Assembly: GCA_019114385.1 (NCBI GenBank)
Contig: DXFP01000021.1
Span: 1 to 46,544 of the forward strand
Direction of reading: 5' to 3'
From: Candidatus Ligilactobacillus excrementigallinarum
Lineage (GTDB): Bacteria; Bacillota; Bacilli; Lactobacillales; Lactobacillaceae
Length of the DNA stretch: 46,544 nucleotides
Positions 1 through 9,339 of the stretch are shown here, in pieces. The notes under the pieces were generated by a model, which saw nothing but the letters and a program-made list of their open reading frames with translations, was not told where the DNA came from and searched no databases. Within the stretch, counting starts at the first letter, position 1, and each line of letters opens with the position of its first letter. Made by a program: the position numbers and the translations under genes.

Positions 1-126
1 GAATTGATTGCATTTGTATTGGCATTTGGTTGGATTTTATTGTTGTTTGATACGATGGTTGGAATTGTTGAAGATGATGGACAGAAATTCCAAGTTAAAA
101 TTGAATTGGATAAACAAGAAAAATAG
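1..126 (+). CDS. C-terminal fragment of a membrane protein (...ELIAFVLAFGWILLLFDTMVGIVEDDGQKFQVKIELDKQEK*), truncated by window start
   Basis: Frame 1 open from position 1 to TAG at 124-126; hydrophobic segment; 10 nt before the next co-directional ORF. Confidence 0.6.
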   Translation, partial: ELIAFVLAFGWILLLFDTMVGIVEDDGQKFQVKIELDKQEK

Positions 127-136
127 GTGAAAATAA

Positions 137-571
137 ATGGTAAATGGAATCATCAGCATTTTAAGAATTGCGGCTTTTATTAATCTGATCGGCTGGATGC
201 TGTATATGGGTGTAGTGATGAATGCTCAAAGCAGCGCAGTAAAGTTGGAACTTAAATGTGCGCATTGCGGAAATGAGTTTGAAATCACTAAAAAGGAACT
301 TGAAGATGCATCATATAAACTCATTGATAATCAAGTTGCATATCAAATCCAATGTCCTAATTGTCACGAAACTGACTGGCAAATGACAGTTCGAAATTTC
401 TCGGGAAATACGACTGTTAAAACAATGAATGCTAATCGTAAAATGTGGCAGCATGCCTTGTGGATAGCGATTTTGCCAGCAATTTTTGCAGTAATTTTTC
501 CTGCCGGATTGATGGTTTATGTCCCAGGATTAGTAATTAGTTTAATTGTAATAAAAATCCGAAATAAATAA
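137..571 (+). CDS. Membrane protein with internal CxxC...CxxC zinc-ribbon-like segment
   Basis: 144-aa ORF; CAHCGNEF...CPNCHET; two hydrophobic segments. Confidence 0.75.
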   Translation: MVNGIISILRIAAFINLIGWMLYMGVVMNAQSSAVKLELKCAHCGNEFEITKKELEDASYKLIDNQVAYQIQCPNCHETDWQMTVRNFSGNTTVKTMNANRKMWQHALWIAILPAIFAVIFPAGLMVYVPGLVISLIVIKIRNK

Positions 572-584
572 ATTTATCAAATAG

Positions 585-615
585 AAAAGTTGCGTAAAAT
601 GTCGCAGCTTTTTTT
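585..615 (+). terminator. Rho-independent terminator
   Basis: AAAAGTTGCG-taaaatgt-CGCAGCTTTTTTT hairpin with T run, directly after the 571 stop. Confidence 0.7.
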
Positions 616-729
616 ATTTATATTGCAGGAATTACCTTTTGTATCTTGATAAATTAATGAATCCATAAGATAATAAAAACTGTTTATTGTTAAGAGGATC
701 AAGAACAATTAGGAAGGATTTAGAATATT

Positions 730-1326
730 ATGGAAAAATATTGTTGGAAATGCGGTAAAAAAATTGATGCAAATGCTCAATTTTGTACAAATTGCGGAGC
801 TAATCAAAATCAACAGGCAACAGCTCAACAGCAAAATTATCAGCAATCAAATTACATGCAATCTCAAGCTGTGGCAATGCCATATAATGAGACACGCACT
901 CCAGGATTGATTGCTTCAACCAAATTAGCTTTTAAGGATACTTTTAAAATCAATAAGTGTATGGGTCGTGCAGATTATTGGTGGTCCCAGTTAGGAATGT
1001 CATTGCTTTTCTGGGGAGTCAATATAGTTGTGTTTACTTTAATAGCAGTAACGGCAGGCGGTTTAGGCACTTTTGATTCTGGAAGCGGACTTGATTCGTT
1101 TGGAGTCGGGATGTTTATTTGGATTTTTTCAATGATTATTGAATGCATTTTGATTTGGATTTGCTCCTTTACTGCCACTGTTCGACGGTTGCATGATGCA
1201 GGCTACTCAGGATGGCATTACTGCTGGACGATTGCTGGTGCATTTTGTTTTGGATTGCTGAGTGTAGTAACTTTGGTATTGACTTGCTTGCATTCTTCAT
1301 ATCCTGCAAAATGGCCTCGTCCTTAA
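730..1326 (+). CDS. Zinc-ribbon DUF805-family membrane protein
   Basis: N-terminal YCWKCGKKI...FCTNCGA zinc ribbon; DUF805-like motifs (GRADYWW, RRLHDAGYSGW); RBS aggaagg. Confidence 0.8.
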   Translation: MEKYCWKCGKKIDANAQFCTNCGANQNQQATAQQQNYQQSNYMQSQAVAMPYNETRTPGLIASTKLAFKDTFKINKCMGRADYWWSQLGMSLLFWGVNIVVFTLIAVTAGGLGTFDSGSGLDSFGVGMFIWIFSMIIECILIWICSFTATVRRLHDAGYSGWHYCWTIAGAFCFGLLSVVTLVLTCLHSSYPAKWPRP

Positions 1327-1333
1327 ATAAGCG

Positions 1334-2524
1334 GTGATTAAAATGAAAATTTGTAATAAATGCAGTGCGCAAAATCCCGCTGATGCTCAATTTTGTTATT
1401 GTTGCGGGCAAAAATTAACGACTGATGCTCAAACGCAAAAGCAAGTTAGATATTGTCCTGTATGCGGCAGTCCTAATGATTGGGATGCTCGTTTTTGTAC
1501 AAATTGCGGAGCGAATTTGCAAGTTCAATCGCATACTGGGAATGAAAATATTTTGGATTCAGCTACGAGAAAAATAAATGGATGGACGGGTGAAAACCGT
1601 AAAGTGAAATTAAACTTGGCACAATTATTCAGTCAAGTATTCAAAAAACATACACAAGAAGAAGCAGATGAAATTTTTATTGCAGGGACAAAAACCACGA
1701 CGCCTAGTTTGCAACAGGTATCTACTTCACCGGTTACTCCCTGGTTATATTCGCGAGTGTTAGCGGCAACATTACTTGTAGTTGCATTATTGTGGACTTG
1801 TAGTTTTGTTTTTGAGAATACATATACTCTAATTAGTTTAATTTTCTTTAGCGGATTTGCGATTCCAGTTGCACTCTTAATTTTCTTTTTTGAAACCAAT
1901 GTCTATAAAAATATCAGTATTTTTGAGGCGGTTAAAACATTTATTATTGGTGGAGCATTGTCATTAGTTTCAACAATGATTATGTATACGATTTTTGGTT
2001 CAGGTAATTTTTCACTACTAGGTGCTTTGTTGATTGGATTCGTAGAGGAAACGGGTAAATTATTAATCGTATTGTACTATGTTAATAAGAAAAATTATTC
2101 ACACATCTTTAATGGTTTGCTGGTCGGTGCAGCAGTCGGTGCAGGATTTGCAGCCTTTGAAAATGTGGGTTATGTTGCAGAGTATGGTTTGAAAATTGCA
2201 ATTTTACGATCATTTACTTCAATCGGCAGCCATGCAATTTGGACCGGTATTTTGGGTGCTGCAATTGTGATGATTAAACGTGACCGAAAATTTAACGGAG
2301 AAATGCTATTAGATCATCGGTTTATTAACTTTTACTTGTTGGTAGTGATTTTGCACGGCTTATGGGATGCAGATATCTTTAATAATTTGATAAAACTTAT
2401 GGCCTTAACTGTAGCAGGATGGGTTGCAATTTTGGTACTAATTCATGCGGGATTACGCGAAATCAAGCAAATTCAGCATAATTTGACTGAAAAAGAGGCG
2501 AATGAAAATGAAGAAATGTCCTAA
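1334..2524 (+). CDS. PrsW-family membrane protease with two N-terminal zinc ribbons
   Basis: CNKCSAQN...FCYCCGQ and YCPVCGSPN...FCTNCGA; PrsW signatures EETGK, FENVGY, HAIWTGILGA, HGLWD in the translation. Confidence 0.8.
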   Translation: MIKMKICNKCSAQNPADAQFCYCCGQKLTTDAQTQKQVRYCPVCGSPNDWDARFCTNCGANLQVQSHTGNENILDSATRKINGWTGENRKVKLNLAQLFSQVFKKHTQEEADEIFIAGTKTTTPSLQQVSTSPVTPWLYSRVLAATLLVVALLWTCSFVFENTYTLISLIFFSGFAIPVALLIFFFETNVYKNISIFEAVKTFIIGGALSLVSTMIMYTIFGSGNFSLLGALLIGFVEETGKLLIVLYYVNKKNYSHIFNGLLVGAAVGAGFAAFENVGYVAEYGLKIAILRSFTSIGSHAIWTGILGAAIVMIKRDRKFNGEMLLDHRFINFYLLVVILHGLWDADIFNNLIKLMALTVAGWVAILVLIHAGLREIKQIQHNLTEKEANENEEMS

Positions 2525-3257
2525 TTGTGGATTTGATAATCAAGAAAGTGATCGTTTTTGCAAGCAATGTGGAGCACCATTGGAACAAAAACAATACCGG
2601 CGAACCGGAAATGGTGAAGAACCAGTTTCAAATCAAAATCCGAAACCTTCAAATCACAAACCATTAATTATTATTTTGGTGATTGTAATTGCAGTATTGT
2701 TATTTGCGTTGGCGTTTATTTTGGGTAAGAATGTAATGACACATTCAAATCAGAATAATACGCCGAAAACTGAAAAAACTGCTTCAAGTGCAAAATCAGC
2801 TGTAAGCGAGTCAGCTACAAGTTCTGAAAGCAGCAGTACAGCAACTCTTTGGAATAATAATAAGGCAAGTCAATTGGCTGATTTTATGCAAACTTGGGGA
2901 AATAAAATGGATCAACAATACGAAGATTGTGGAATCAATTCTGATAATGATGTTAATTTTTATGGCTATCATTTTCCAAGTGATTTTAATACAATTGAAT
3001 ATAAAGTTGATGATCAACCGGTTACTGTCCAATGGTCCCAAGATGGATCTGGCAGCGCAGATTATAATGTAGTAGCTATTTACAGTGATGCTAATAACAG
3101 TAAAGCGATGGACGCACACTTATATTTATTTACAATTCATAATGGCCAACCAGTAGTGTTGATTACACAACAAACAAATGGCGGCGGTGGTTTGCATTTC
3201 AAAGAGACTGCAAATCAAGATTTGAGAAATGGCTTTGCTTCTATTGTAAATAATTAA
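2508..3257 (+). CDS. Zinc-ribbon, single-TM protein with DUF4767-like extracytoplasmic domain
   Basis: ORF 2502-3257 (start at 2508 equally possible); CPNCGFDN...FCKQCGA, TM helix, Ser-rich linker; overlaps the upstream stop (translational coupling). Confidence 0.7.
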   Translation: MKKCPNCGFDNQESDRFCKQCGAPLEQKQYRRTGNGEEPVSNQNPKPSNHKPLIIILVIVIAVLLFALAFILGKNVMTHSNQNNTPKTEKTASSAKSAVSESATSSESSSTATLWNNNKASQLADFMQTWGNKMDQQYEDCGINSDNDVNFYGYHFPSDFNTIEYKVDDQPVTVQWSQDGSGSADYNVVAIYSDANNSKAMDAHLYLFTIHNGQPVVLITQQTNGGGGLHFKETANQDLRNGFASIVNN

Positions 3258-3265
3258 AAAAGAAA

Positions 3266-3430
3266 GTGTGACAAAACACTCTAAACAGGCATGTTGTAAG
3301 GAAAAACCGAACGAATTACGTGGTATTGATTCGGAGTTTTTTTGAATTTACAGACATGCTTGTTTGTTTTGGAAGTTGATTATGCGGATATATAAAAAGA
3401 GGTTGGACTTATGTCACAACCTCTTTTTAT
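3266..3430 (+). repeat. Intergenic inverted-repeat element, copy A
   Basis: gtgtgacaaaacact...aaacaggcatgttgtaag...ttacagacatgcttgttt...aagaggttggacttatgtcacaacctcttttt; related copies at about 6.3, 16.5, 31.0 and 38.0 kb. Confidence 0.85.
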
Positions 3431-3435
3431 ATTAC

Positions 3436-3933
3436 TTATTTCAATGTTTCGATAACCTTTTGAGCAACTGCTTTTCCAGATGCTGGATTTTGACCGGTAA
3501 TTAGGCGACCATCAGCAACTGCAAAACTTTCCCAATTATTTGCACTTTTTTCATAAGAAGCTCCGCGCTTAACTAATTCATCTTCAGTAAGATATGGAAC
3601 AAGATGGTCAAGTTGAACTTCTTTTTCTTCACTGTTAGAAAATCCAGTAACTTTCTTACCATCAATAAGATACTTTCCATCAGAAGTTTTTAGATTTAAT
3701 ATTCCTGCAGCACCATGGCAAACAGAACTTACAATACCGCCTTGATTATAAATTGACATTGCAATTGATTGTAATTTTTCATTATCAGGGAAATCCCAAA
3801 TAACTCCGTGGCCGCCTGTGAAATAAATGACATTATAATCATCAGGAGTGATACTGTCTGCTGCAAGAGTATTTCCTAAACGACTCATGAAACTTGAATT
3901 TTGGTAATATTCCCAATCTAAAGGTGTCATCAT
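3436..3933 (-). pseudogene. DJ-1/PfpI (glutamine amidotransferase class I-like) protein, apparently N-terminally truncated
   Basis: Retains YFTGGHGVIWDFPDN and VSSVCHGAAG nucleophile-elbow region but lacks ~60 N-terminal residues; homology-like frame extends upstream (YIDPHSLAAD) without a start to an in-frame TAA at 3976-3978. Confidence 0.65.
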
Positions 3934-3990
3934 GTCTGCAGCTAAACTATGAGGATCAATATAACATGTCCGTTTTTATAGTGTTCTGTA

Positions 3991-4665
3991 TTATTTAATA
4001 ACTTCTACAATTTCATCCATTGATTGCCGAGTTTTTACTGGCTGTTGCTGATTACGATAGCCTAAGCCAAGCATGACAGAAGTACCAAATTCTACAGGGT
4101 CAATGATTTCTTTATTTGCTAAGTAGCGGTCAACTTTCTCCCGATTAAAACCTTCAATTGGACAACTATCAATACCTAACATTGCAGCTGTGGTCATCAT
4201 GTTAGTAAGCGGGATATAAGTTTGCTTGCTGGCCCAGTCAAATAGGCTGCGTTCAGAATTCAAATCAAAATCATTTTCTTGGAAATCCTTAAATTTTTGA
4301 CTGCGTTCAGAAGTAATTGAGAATTCATGATGCATGACGTCTTCAACCATATGTTTGACGTGCGCACTCTCAATAGTTACATTTTTACGTGCTAAGATAA
4401 TAATGAAATGACTAGCACCATTTAAACTATTTATTGCACCCCAACAAATGTCTTTTAAGTCATTTTTCATTTTTTCGTTTTCAATTACTAAAAATTTCCA
4501 AGGTTCATAACCGAATGAACTTGGAGATAGCCGTCCTGCTTCTAAAATAGTTTCAAAGTCCTTGTTGGAAATTTTTTTAGTTGGATTGAATTTTTTAGTG
4601 GCATATCTGCGTTGAAAAACGTCGATAATTGCTTTTCGTTCTCGAGCAGTACTCATTATAATCAT
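3991..4665 (-). CDS. Nitroreductase family NAD(P)H-dependent oxidoreductase
   Basis: RRYATKKFNPTKKIS...ILEAGRLSPSSFGYEPWKFLVIEN typical of the nitroreductase fold. Confidence 0.85.
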   Translation of the reverse strand: MIIMSTARERKAIIDVFQRRYATKKFNPTKKISNKDFETILEAGRLSPSSFGYEPWKFLVIENEKMKNDLKDICWGAINSLNGASHFIIILARKNVTIESAHVKHMVEDVMHHEFSITSERSQKFKDFQENDFDLNSERSLFDWASKQTYIPLTNMMTTAAMLGIDSCPIEGFNREKVDRYLANKEIIDPVEFGTSVMLGLGYRNQQQPVKTRQSMDEIVEVIK

Positions 4666-4920
4666 CTTCCTTACTTTTTGTTAGTATAATTATAACACGA
4701 AATCTTGCTTGATTTGTTAAAAAAATATAAAGCGTAAATGAGGGTTATCCGCTTTCTTGCTTACTACATATAGTGAAACAAAGTAAATTCACCCCCAAAA
4801 TATAGCTTTATTTTTTGTATAAATGGGGGTATGATAGAAGGTGCTGTTGAATCAGCAAATAATTTTGAAATTAAGAGGCTGGGGGTTTCCTGTCTCGGAA
4901 GAAAGGATGCATCTATCATT

Positions 4921-5664
4921 TTGATTACACTTTCAGGAATTATCGGATCAGGCAAATCAAGCCTTACAGAAATTTTATCAGAAGAATTAGGAACAAAAGC
5001 TTTCTATGAACCAGTTGAAGATAATCCAGTTTTACCTTTGTTCTATAAAGGTAATGAGATTGCTGCGAAGAAACGGGCAGCTGGCGATAAAGAAGCTACG
5101 AATCCTTATGCTTACTTATTACAAACTTTCTTCTTAAATCGGCGGTTTGCAATGATTAAGCAAGCTATGCAAGAAGATAACAACATTTTAGATCGCTCAA
5201 TCTATGAAGATGAAATCTTTATGCGGATGAACACTGAAATGGGAAATGCAACAGACGTTGAATATGATATTTACAAGAGTTTGCTTTCAAATATGATGGA
5301 AGAATTACCATTTGCATCGCATAAAAAATCACCTGATTTGATGATTATGATTAATGTGTCATATGATACGATGCTGAAGCGGATTGAAAAGCGCGGTCGT
5401 GAATATGAACTGGTTGAAAATGACCCTTCATTAGTTGATTATTATCACCGGTTATTGAAACAATATGATATTTGGCGGCAAGAATACGATGCTTCCCCAA
5501 TGTTGGTGATTGATGGTGACAAGTATGACTTTGTAACTAACATGGAAGATCGAGTAGCTGTGCTTGAAATGATTGAACAAAAATTAGTTGATTTAGGTAA
5601 TTTAACTGCCGAAAAATTTGCAGCATTAAAAGAAAAACACCAAATTATGTTGGATCAAAAATAG
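4921..5664 (+). CDS. Deoxynucleoside kinase (dAK/dGK family)
   Basis: ITLSGIIGSGKSSLTE P-loop, DRSIYEDEIF, RIEKRGREYE; likely TTG start at 4921 with RBS GAAAGGA, so the 4831 ATG of the ORF track looks overextended. Confidence 0.85.
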   Translation: MITLSGIIGSGKSSLTEILSEELGTKAFYEPVEDNPVLPLFYKGNEIAAKKRAAGDKEATNPYAYLLQTFFLNRRFAMIKQAMQEDNNILDRSIYEDEIFMRMNTEMGNATDVEYDIYKSLLSNMMEELPFASHKKSPDLMIMINVSYDTMLKRIEKRGREYELVENDPSLVDYYHRLLKQYDIWRQEYDASPMLVIDGDKYDFVTNMEDRVAVLEMIEQKLVDLGNLTAEKFAALKEKHQIMLDQK

Positions 5665-5699
5665 ACACCGAACATTTTACTTATCTTGAAAAATAGATT

Positions 5700-5713
5700 C
5701 GAAAACGATATCA
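5700..5713 (+). promoter_or_regulatory. Candidate cre (CcpA) site overlapping the usp promoter
   Basis: CGAAAACGATATCA, one mismatch to TGAAAACGNTWTCA-like consensus; TTGAAA(5686)-17-TATCAT(5709). Confidence 0.4.
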
Positions 5714-5745
5714 TAATAGTAGATAAGTAAATGGGAGTGTTGACG

Positions 5746-6255
5746 ATGGCATTAGGTTACAAAAACGTTCTCGTCGGAATTGACGGTTCAAAGGGATCAG
5801 AAGCAGCATTGTTCGATGCAGTTAATATTGCAAAGCGTAATGATGCACATTTAGACGTATTATGGGTATTGGATATGAATTCATTAGAATATGGCAATGC
5901 CGGTATTACCTTAGACGGTGAACGTATCTATAATGAAGAGCAAGAATGCGAAAAATACGTGAATGACCTTAAGCAACACTTGGTTGAAGAAGGTTTTCCA
6001 AAGGATAAAATCGCTGTTCACTTGCGGTTTGGCAATCCAAAGACAGTTATTGTTGAAGATTTCCAACCAGAATACCATAATGATTTAATTGTAGTTGGCG
6101 AAACAGGGAAGAACTTCTTTAAACGAATTATTGTCGGTTCTGTAGCTTCATACATTATGCGTACTGCAAAGTGTGATGTAATGATTGCGAAAGCACCAGA
6201 AAAGGTTTTATCAAAAGATATCGATGAAGATATGAAAGATATTGACGATGAATAA
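5746..6255 (+). CDS. Universal stress protein (UspA family)
   Basis: YKNVLVGIDGSKGSEAAL...; VVGETGKNFFKRIIVGSVASYIMRTAKCDVMIAK; ATG 5746 preceded by gggagtg. Confidence 0.85.
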   Translation: MALGYKNVLVGIDGSKGSEAALFDAVNIAKRNDAHLDVLWVLDMNSLEYGNAGITLDGERIYNEEQECEKYVNDLKQHLVEEGFPKDKIAVHLRFGNPKTVIVEDFQPEYHNDLIVVGETGKNFFKRIIVGSVASYIMRTAKCDVMIAKAPEKVLSKDIDEDMKDIDDE

Positions 6256-6274
6256 AAGCGTGAATGCTACGAAA

Positions 6275-6531
6275 GACTGTGACATAAGTCATGGTCTTTT
6301 TTTATATCGAAATAAACGGGCATGATTATTTTGTCACAACTTCTTTCACAAAGAGGTTGTGATATAAGTTTACCCGTGGTAGTTGACCTTCTATTTCTAT
6401 ATCTGCGTAATCGGATTCCAAAACAAATAGGCATGTCTGTAAATTCAAAAACCTTCGAATTAATCCTAAATCCTACGTAATTCGGAGGTTTTTTCCTTAC
6501 AACATGCCTGTTTGGAATGTTTTACCACACT
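6275..6531 (-). repeat. Intergenic inverted-repeat element, copy C (inverted relative to A)
   Basis: Minus strand gtgtggtaaaacattccaaacaggcatgttgtaag...ttacagacatgcctatttgttttgg; plus aaagactgtgacataagtcatggtcttttttt and aagaggttgtgatataag hairpins. Confidence 0.8.
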
Positions 6532-6538
6532 TTTTTTG

Positions 6539-8458
6539 CTATTGTTCAAGTTGATATTGTAAATATGTTTGCGAGTGGTTTTTAATTGGTACACTTGCAA
6601 TTGGATAAGCTGCTTTACCTACTGCAAAATTAATTGGCACGCGGGTGGGATTATAAATTTTGACTTGAAGTTCCCCAGCATGAGCGTGACTAATATTAAT
6701 TTTCTTAAGTTGAGCAGTTGAATTAACTTTGGCAACTAGATGATTTTCTTGAGAAATTGTTGCCTTGATTTTTTGGTTATATCCTAGCGGTAAAAGCTCT
6801 AATTTATGAGCTTTAATTGGCAGTTTAATTCCAGTTGTCAAGGTTTTATGCGGCATAAGGACAATCTGTTCATCTGCTAAATATGAACCAATATTTTGCC
6901 CGGTAATGTATCCTGAAGAATTTAATGGCAAATCAGCGATAACTTTACCAATTAAAATTATAAAAATTACTGTTAAAAATCCCTTTCCCATATGTAATTG
7001 AGAATGTGATAAATCTTTTGTTCGGGATACAAGAGTATCGATTCCTAAAATTCCAAATAGAATCAAAATCGGCAAAAGCGGCAATCCATATCGTTCTTCG
7101 CTTTCCCAAAGTACCGAGTGAAAAATTACAATTCCAATCATAAAGATTACGAGGATTAAATGCGATTTGTCTATTGATGACCAAAGTAGAAAAATAATAG
7201 TTCCACAAAGCAAAATTATATATTCAATTTGAGTTATATTTGCAAGACGAATTTTTAATTGTGTCTGATAATGATAAAACCACTGTGGAGCTTGCTGCCA
7301 CTGTTTAGTTAAGCGTTCAAAGCCAAAGGTGCCTGAACTGGTTAGCAATTGCAATTTAAGTGCACAATGCTGAATTAATCCAGGAAGTTTCATTTGTTTT
7401 AAATTATTAGTAATTAGTTTGATATCAGTTTGAGTTCGTGCTTTTTTAGTTGGGAGGGCAATTTCGTCAAGCGTTTCCCTCTTAAGATAATCTCCATGTG
7501 TGTTTGGATTGGAACTCATCGCAATCCAGTGAGTGACGGGAAGAGCTTGATTAGTTGAAGAATAGTTTGTTGCTTTTTGGATTCCTTTCATTCCAATTGA
7601 AAAAACTAAAAATAGTAAAATAAATGTCCATAATAATTTTGGAAATTGGTTAAAATGATGGCGGCTTATTTCCGAAATTATTATTCCAAGCATTACCGCA
7701 ATTACTAAAATCCAAAAATTACCTTTCATTTTAGCTGCAAACAGCAATAACCCGCTTATTAAAATGAATTTTAACAAATTAATTTTTGTTGGAAAATGCA
7801 TTTCAAGCAGTGCTGCAATCATCAATGGAACGGGTAAAACCCAGATATCGGTATACACAAATAACGCATAGCCGTAAAAAGGTGCAGTGATGATCCAGAT
7901 GAAAATTAATAATGGTTTTAAATATGATTTATTCCATTTGTGCAATAACAAGAGACAAGCGATTAATCCTAGATCTAGCCAAATGAACTGAATTAAATTA
8001 ATTAATATCCAAGGTGACTTTAGGTGCAGTAAGATACTTAATTTAATTAATTCTGAAATCCAAACAGCACAAAAAACGTTATTTGGGTAAATGTTAAAGT
8101 AGTTCATCCAATGATATGAAGCGTGAGCTAATAAGACAGCTTGATTATGAACATAGAAACTGTCTGCACGACCATAATCAACAAAGTTAAATGCAATATA
8201 AATTTGAATCCCAATTAAAATAATTAGTAAAATACGTTGCAAAATTTGGATAAAGTTAGGATGTTTTTTTAAGAAATGAACGCTCCAATAAGTAATCATC
8301 AGCACTGCAAGACAGCTTCCGATTAACTCAATAGGCGACAACCAAGATGAAATCCCCATAAAATCTACTGGAGCAAAAATTGAAAATAAGCTAGTAATTA
8401 ATAAAATGGAAAGTAAGATGATTACAAACATGTTAACGATTAAAGAATTATTCTTCAT
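6539..8458 (-). CDS. Large multi-TM protein, GT-C-like (putative lipid-linked-sugar-dependent glycosyltransferase)
   Basis: ~12 TM segments; paralog of the ORF ending at 12848 (shared ...HWIAMSSNPNTHGDY.../...TWIYMGLNNQTSGTY..., VLWESEERYGLPLLP/IVWETECRYGLILLP). Confidence 0.6.
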   Translation of the reverse strand: MKNNSLIVNMFVIILLSILLITSLFSIFAPVDFMGISSWLSPIELIGSCLAVLMITYWSVHFLKKHPNFIQILQRILLIILIGIQIYIAFNFVDYGRADSFYVHNQAVLLAHASYHWMNYFNIYPNNVFCAVWISELIKLSILLHLKSPWILINLIQFIWLDLGLIACLLLLHKWNKSYLKPLLIFIWIITAPFYGYALFVYTDIWVLPVPLMIAALLEMHFPTKINLLKFILISGLLLFAAKMKGNFWILVIAVMLGIIISEISRHHFNQFPKLLWTFILLFLVFSIGMKGIQKATNYSSTNQALPVTHWIAMSSNPNTHGDYLKRETLDEIALPTKKARTQTDIKLITNNLKQMKLPGLIQHCALKLQLLTSSGTFGFERLTKQWQQAPQWFYHYQTQLKIRLANITQIEYIILLCGTIIFLLWSSIDKSHLILVIFMIGIVIFHSVLWESEERYGLPLLPILILFGILGIDTLVSRTKDLSHSQLHMGKGFLTVIFIILIGKVIADLPLNSSGYITGQNIGSYLADEQIVLMPHKTLTTGIKLPIKAHKLELLPLGYNQKIKATISQENHLVAKVNSTAQLKKINISHAHAGELQVKIYNPTRVPINFAVGKAAYPIASVPIKNHSQTYLQYQLEQ

Positions 8459-8547
8459 AGTTCCATCTTCTTTTCGTTTACATATTTGACAACTAATATA
8501 ATATACTTATATTAATAAAAATTCATGTAAGAAGGATTGAATGTTTT

Positions 8548-9243
8548 ATGAAAAATACGATTTTGCTTGTCGAAGATGAAAAAGGACTAGCGGATTCACT
8601 CGCAACAGAACTAGGATTTGAAGATTATAACGTGATTAGTGCTTCAGATGGATTAGCTGCGGTAGAAGAGTTTCAAAAAAATAAAGAAACAATCGATTTA
8701 ATTCTTTTAGATTGGATGCTTCCAAAATTAGATGGATTAGGGGTTTTGCGTCGAATTCGAAAAGAAAGCCAAGTTCCGGTAATTATGCTTACTGCACGAA
8801 ATTATATTGGTGATAAAGTTGCAGGACTTGACGGCGGAGCGGATGATTATATCACCAAGCCTTTTGAAATTGAAGAATTACTTGCACGTATTCGGGTCGC
8901 AATTCGAAGAGTGGAAAAGCAGGAGAATCATCAAGCTGAACTTTATCAACTTGACGATCTCACATTAAATATCAAGACACATCAAGTATTTCGCGATGAT
9001 GAAAAAATTCAACTAACGCAACGTGAATTTGATTTACTCAAGACACTATTTGAACACGAAAATGAAGTGTTAACGCGTGATGATATCTTGGACCTTGTTT
9101 GGGGAAAAGATTTTCTTGGACAGACTAATATCGTTGATGTTTATATTCGTCTACTACGAAATAAAATTAATGATAATCATAAAGATGAGCAGCTTATAAA
9201 AACTATTAGGGGTGTCGGTTACTCGCTTTCAAAGGAAAAATGA
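8548..9243 (+). CDS. OmpR/PhoB-type response regulator
   Basis: LLVEDEKGLADSLA, LLDWMLPKLDG, MLTARN, DDYITKPF, C-terminal winged helix TIRGVGY. Confidence 0.95.
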   Translation: MKNTILLVEDEKGLADSLATELGFEDYNVISASDGLAAVEEFQKNKETIDLILLDWMLPKLDGLGVLRRIRKESQVPVIMLTARNYIGDKVAGLDGGADDYITKPFEIEELLARIRVAIRRVEKQENHQAELYQLDDLTLNIKTHQVFRDDEKIQLTQREFDLLKTLFEHENEVLTRDDILDLVWGKDFLGQTNIVDVYIRLLRNKINDNHKDEQLIKTIRGVGYSLSKEK

Positions 9244-9339
9244 AAAATTTTCATTTAAAATTCATAAGATTTAAGTATATTCATCTGGATATTTTTTCTA
9301 TACTTCAAAATGGAAAGAAGTTAGGAAGGAAAAATCAAG

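Noticed and set aside
975-1411. Minus-strand ORFs 975-1178 and 1169-1411 opposite the DUF805 gene
   Set aside because: Fully or mostly overlapped by well-supported plus-strand genes with zinc-ribbon starts and RBSs
4831-4920. N-terminal extension of the deoxynucleoside kinase ORF
   Set aside because: Family members begin a few residues before the P-loop strand; the TTG at 4921 with GAAAGGA upstream is a better start
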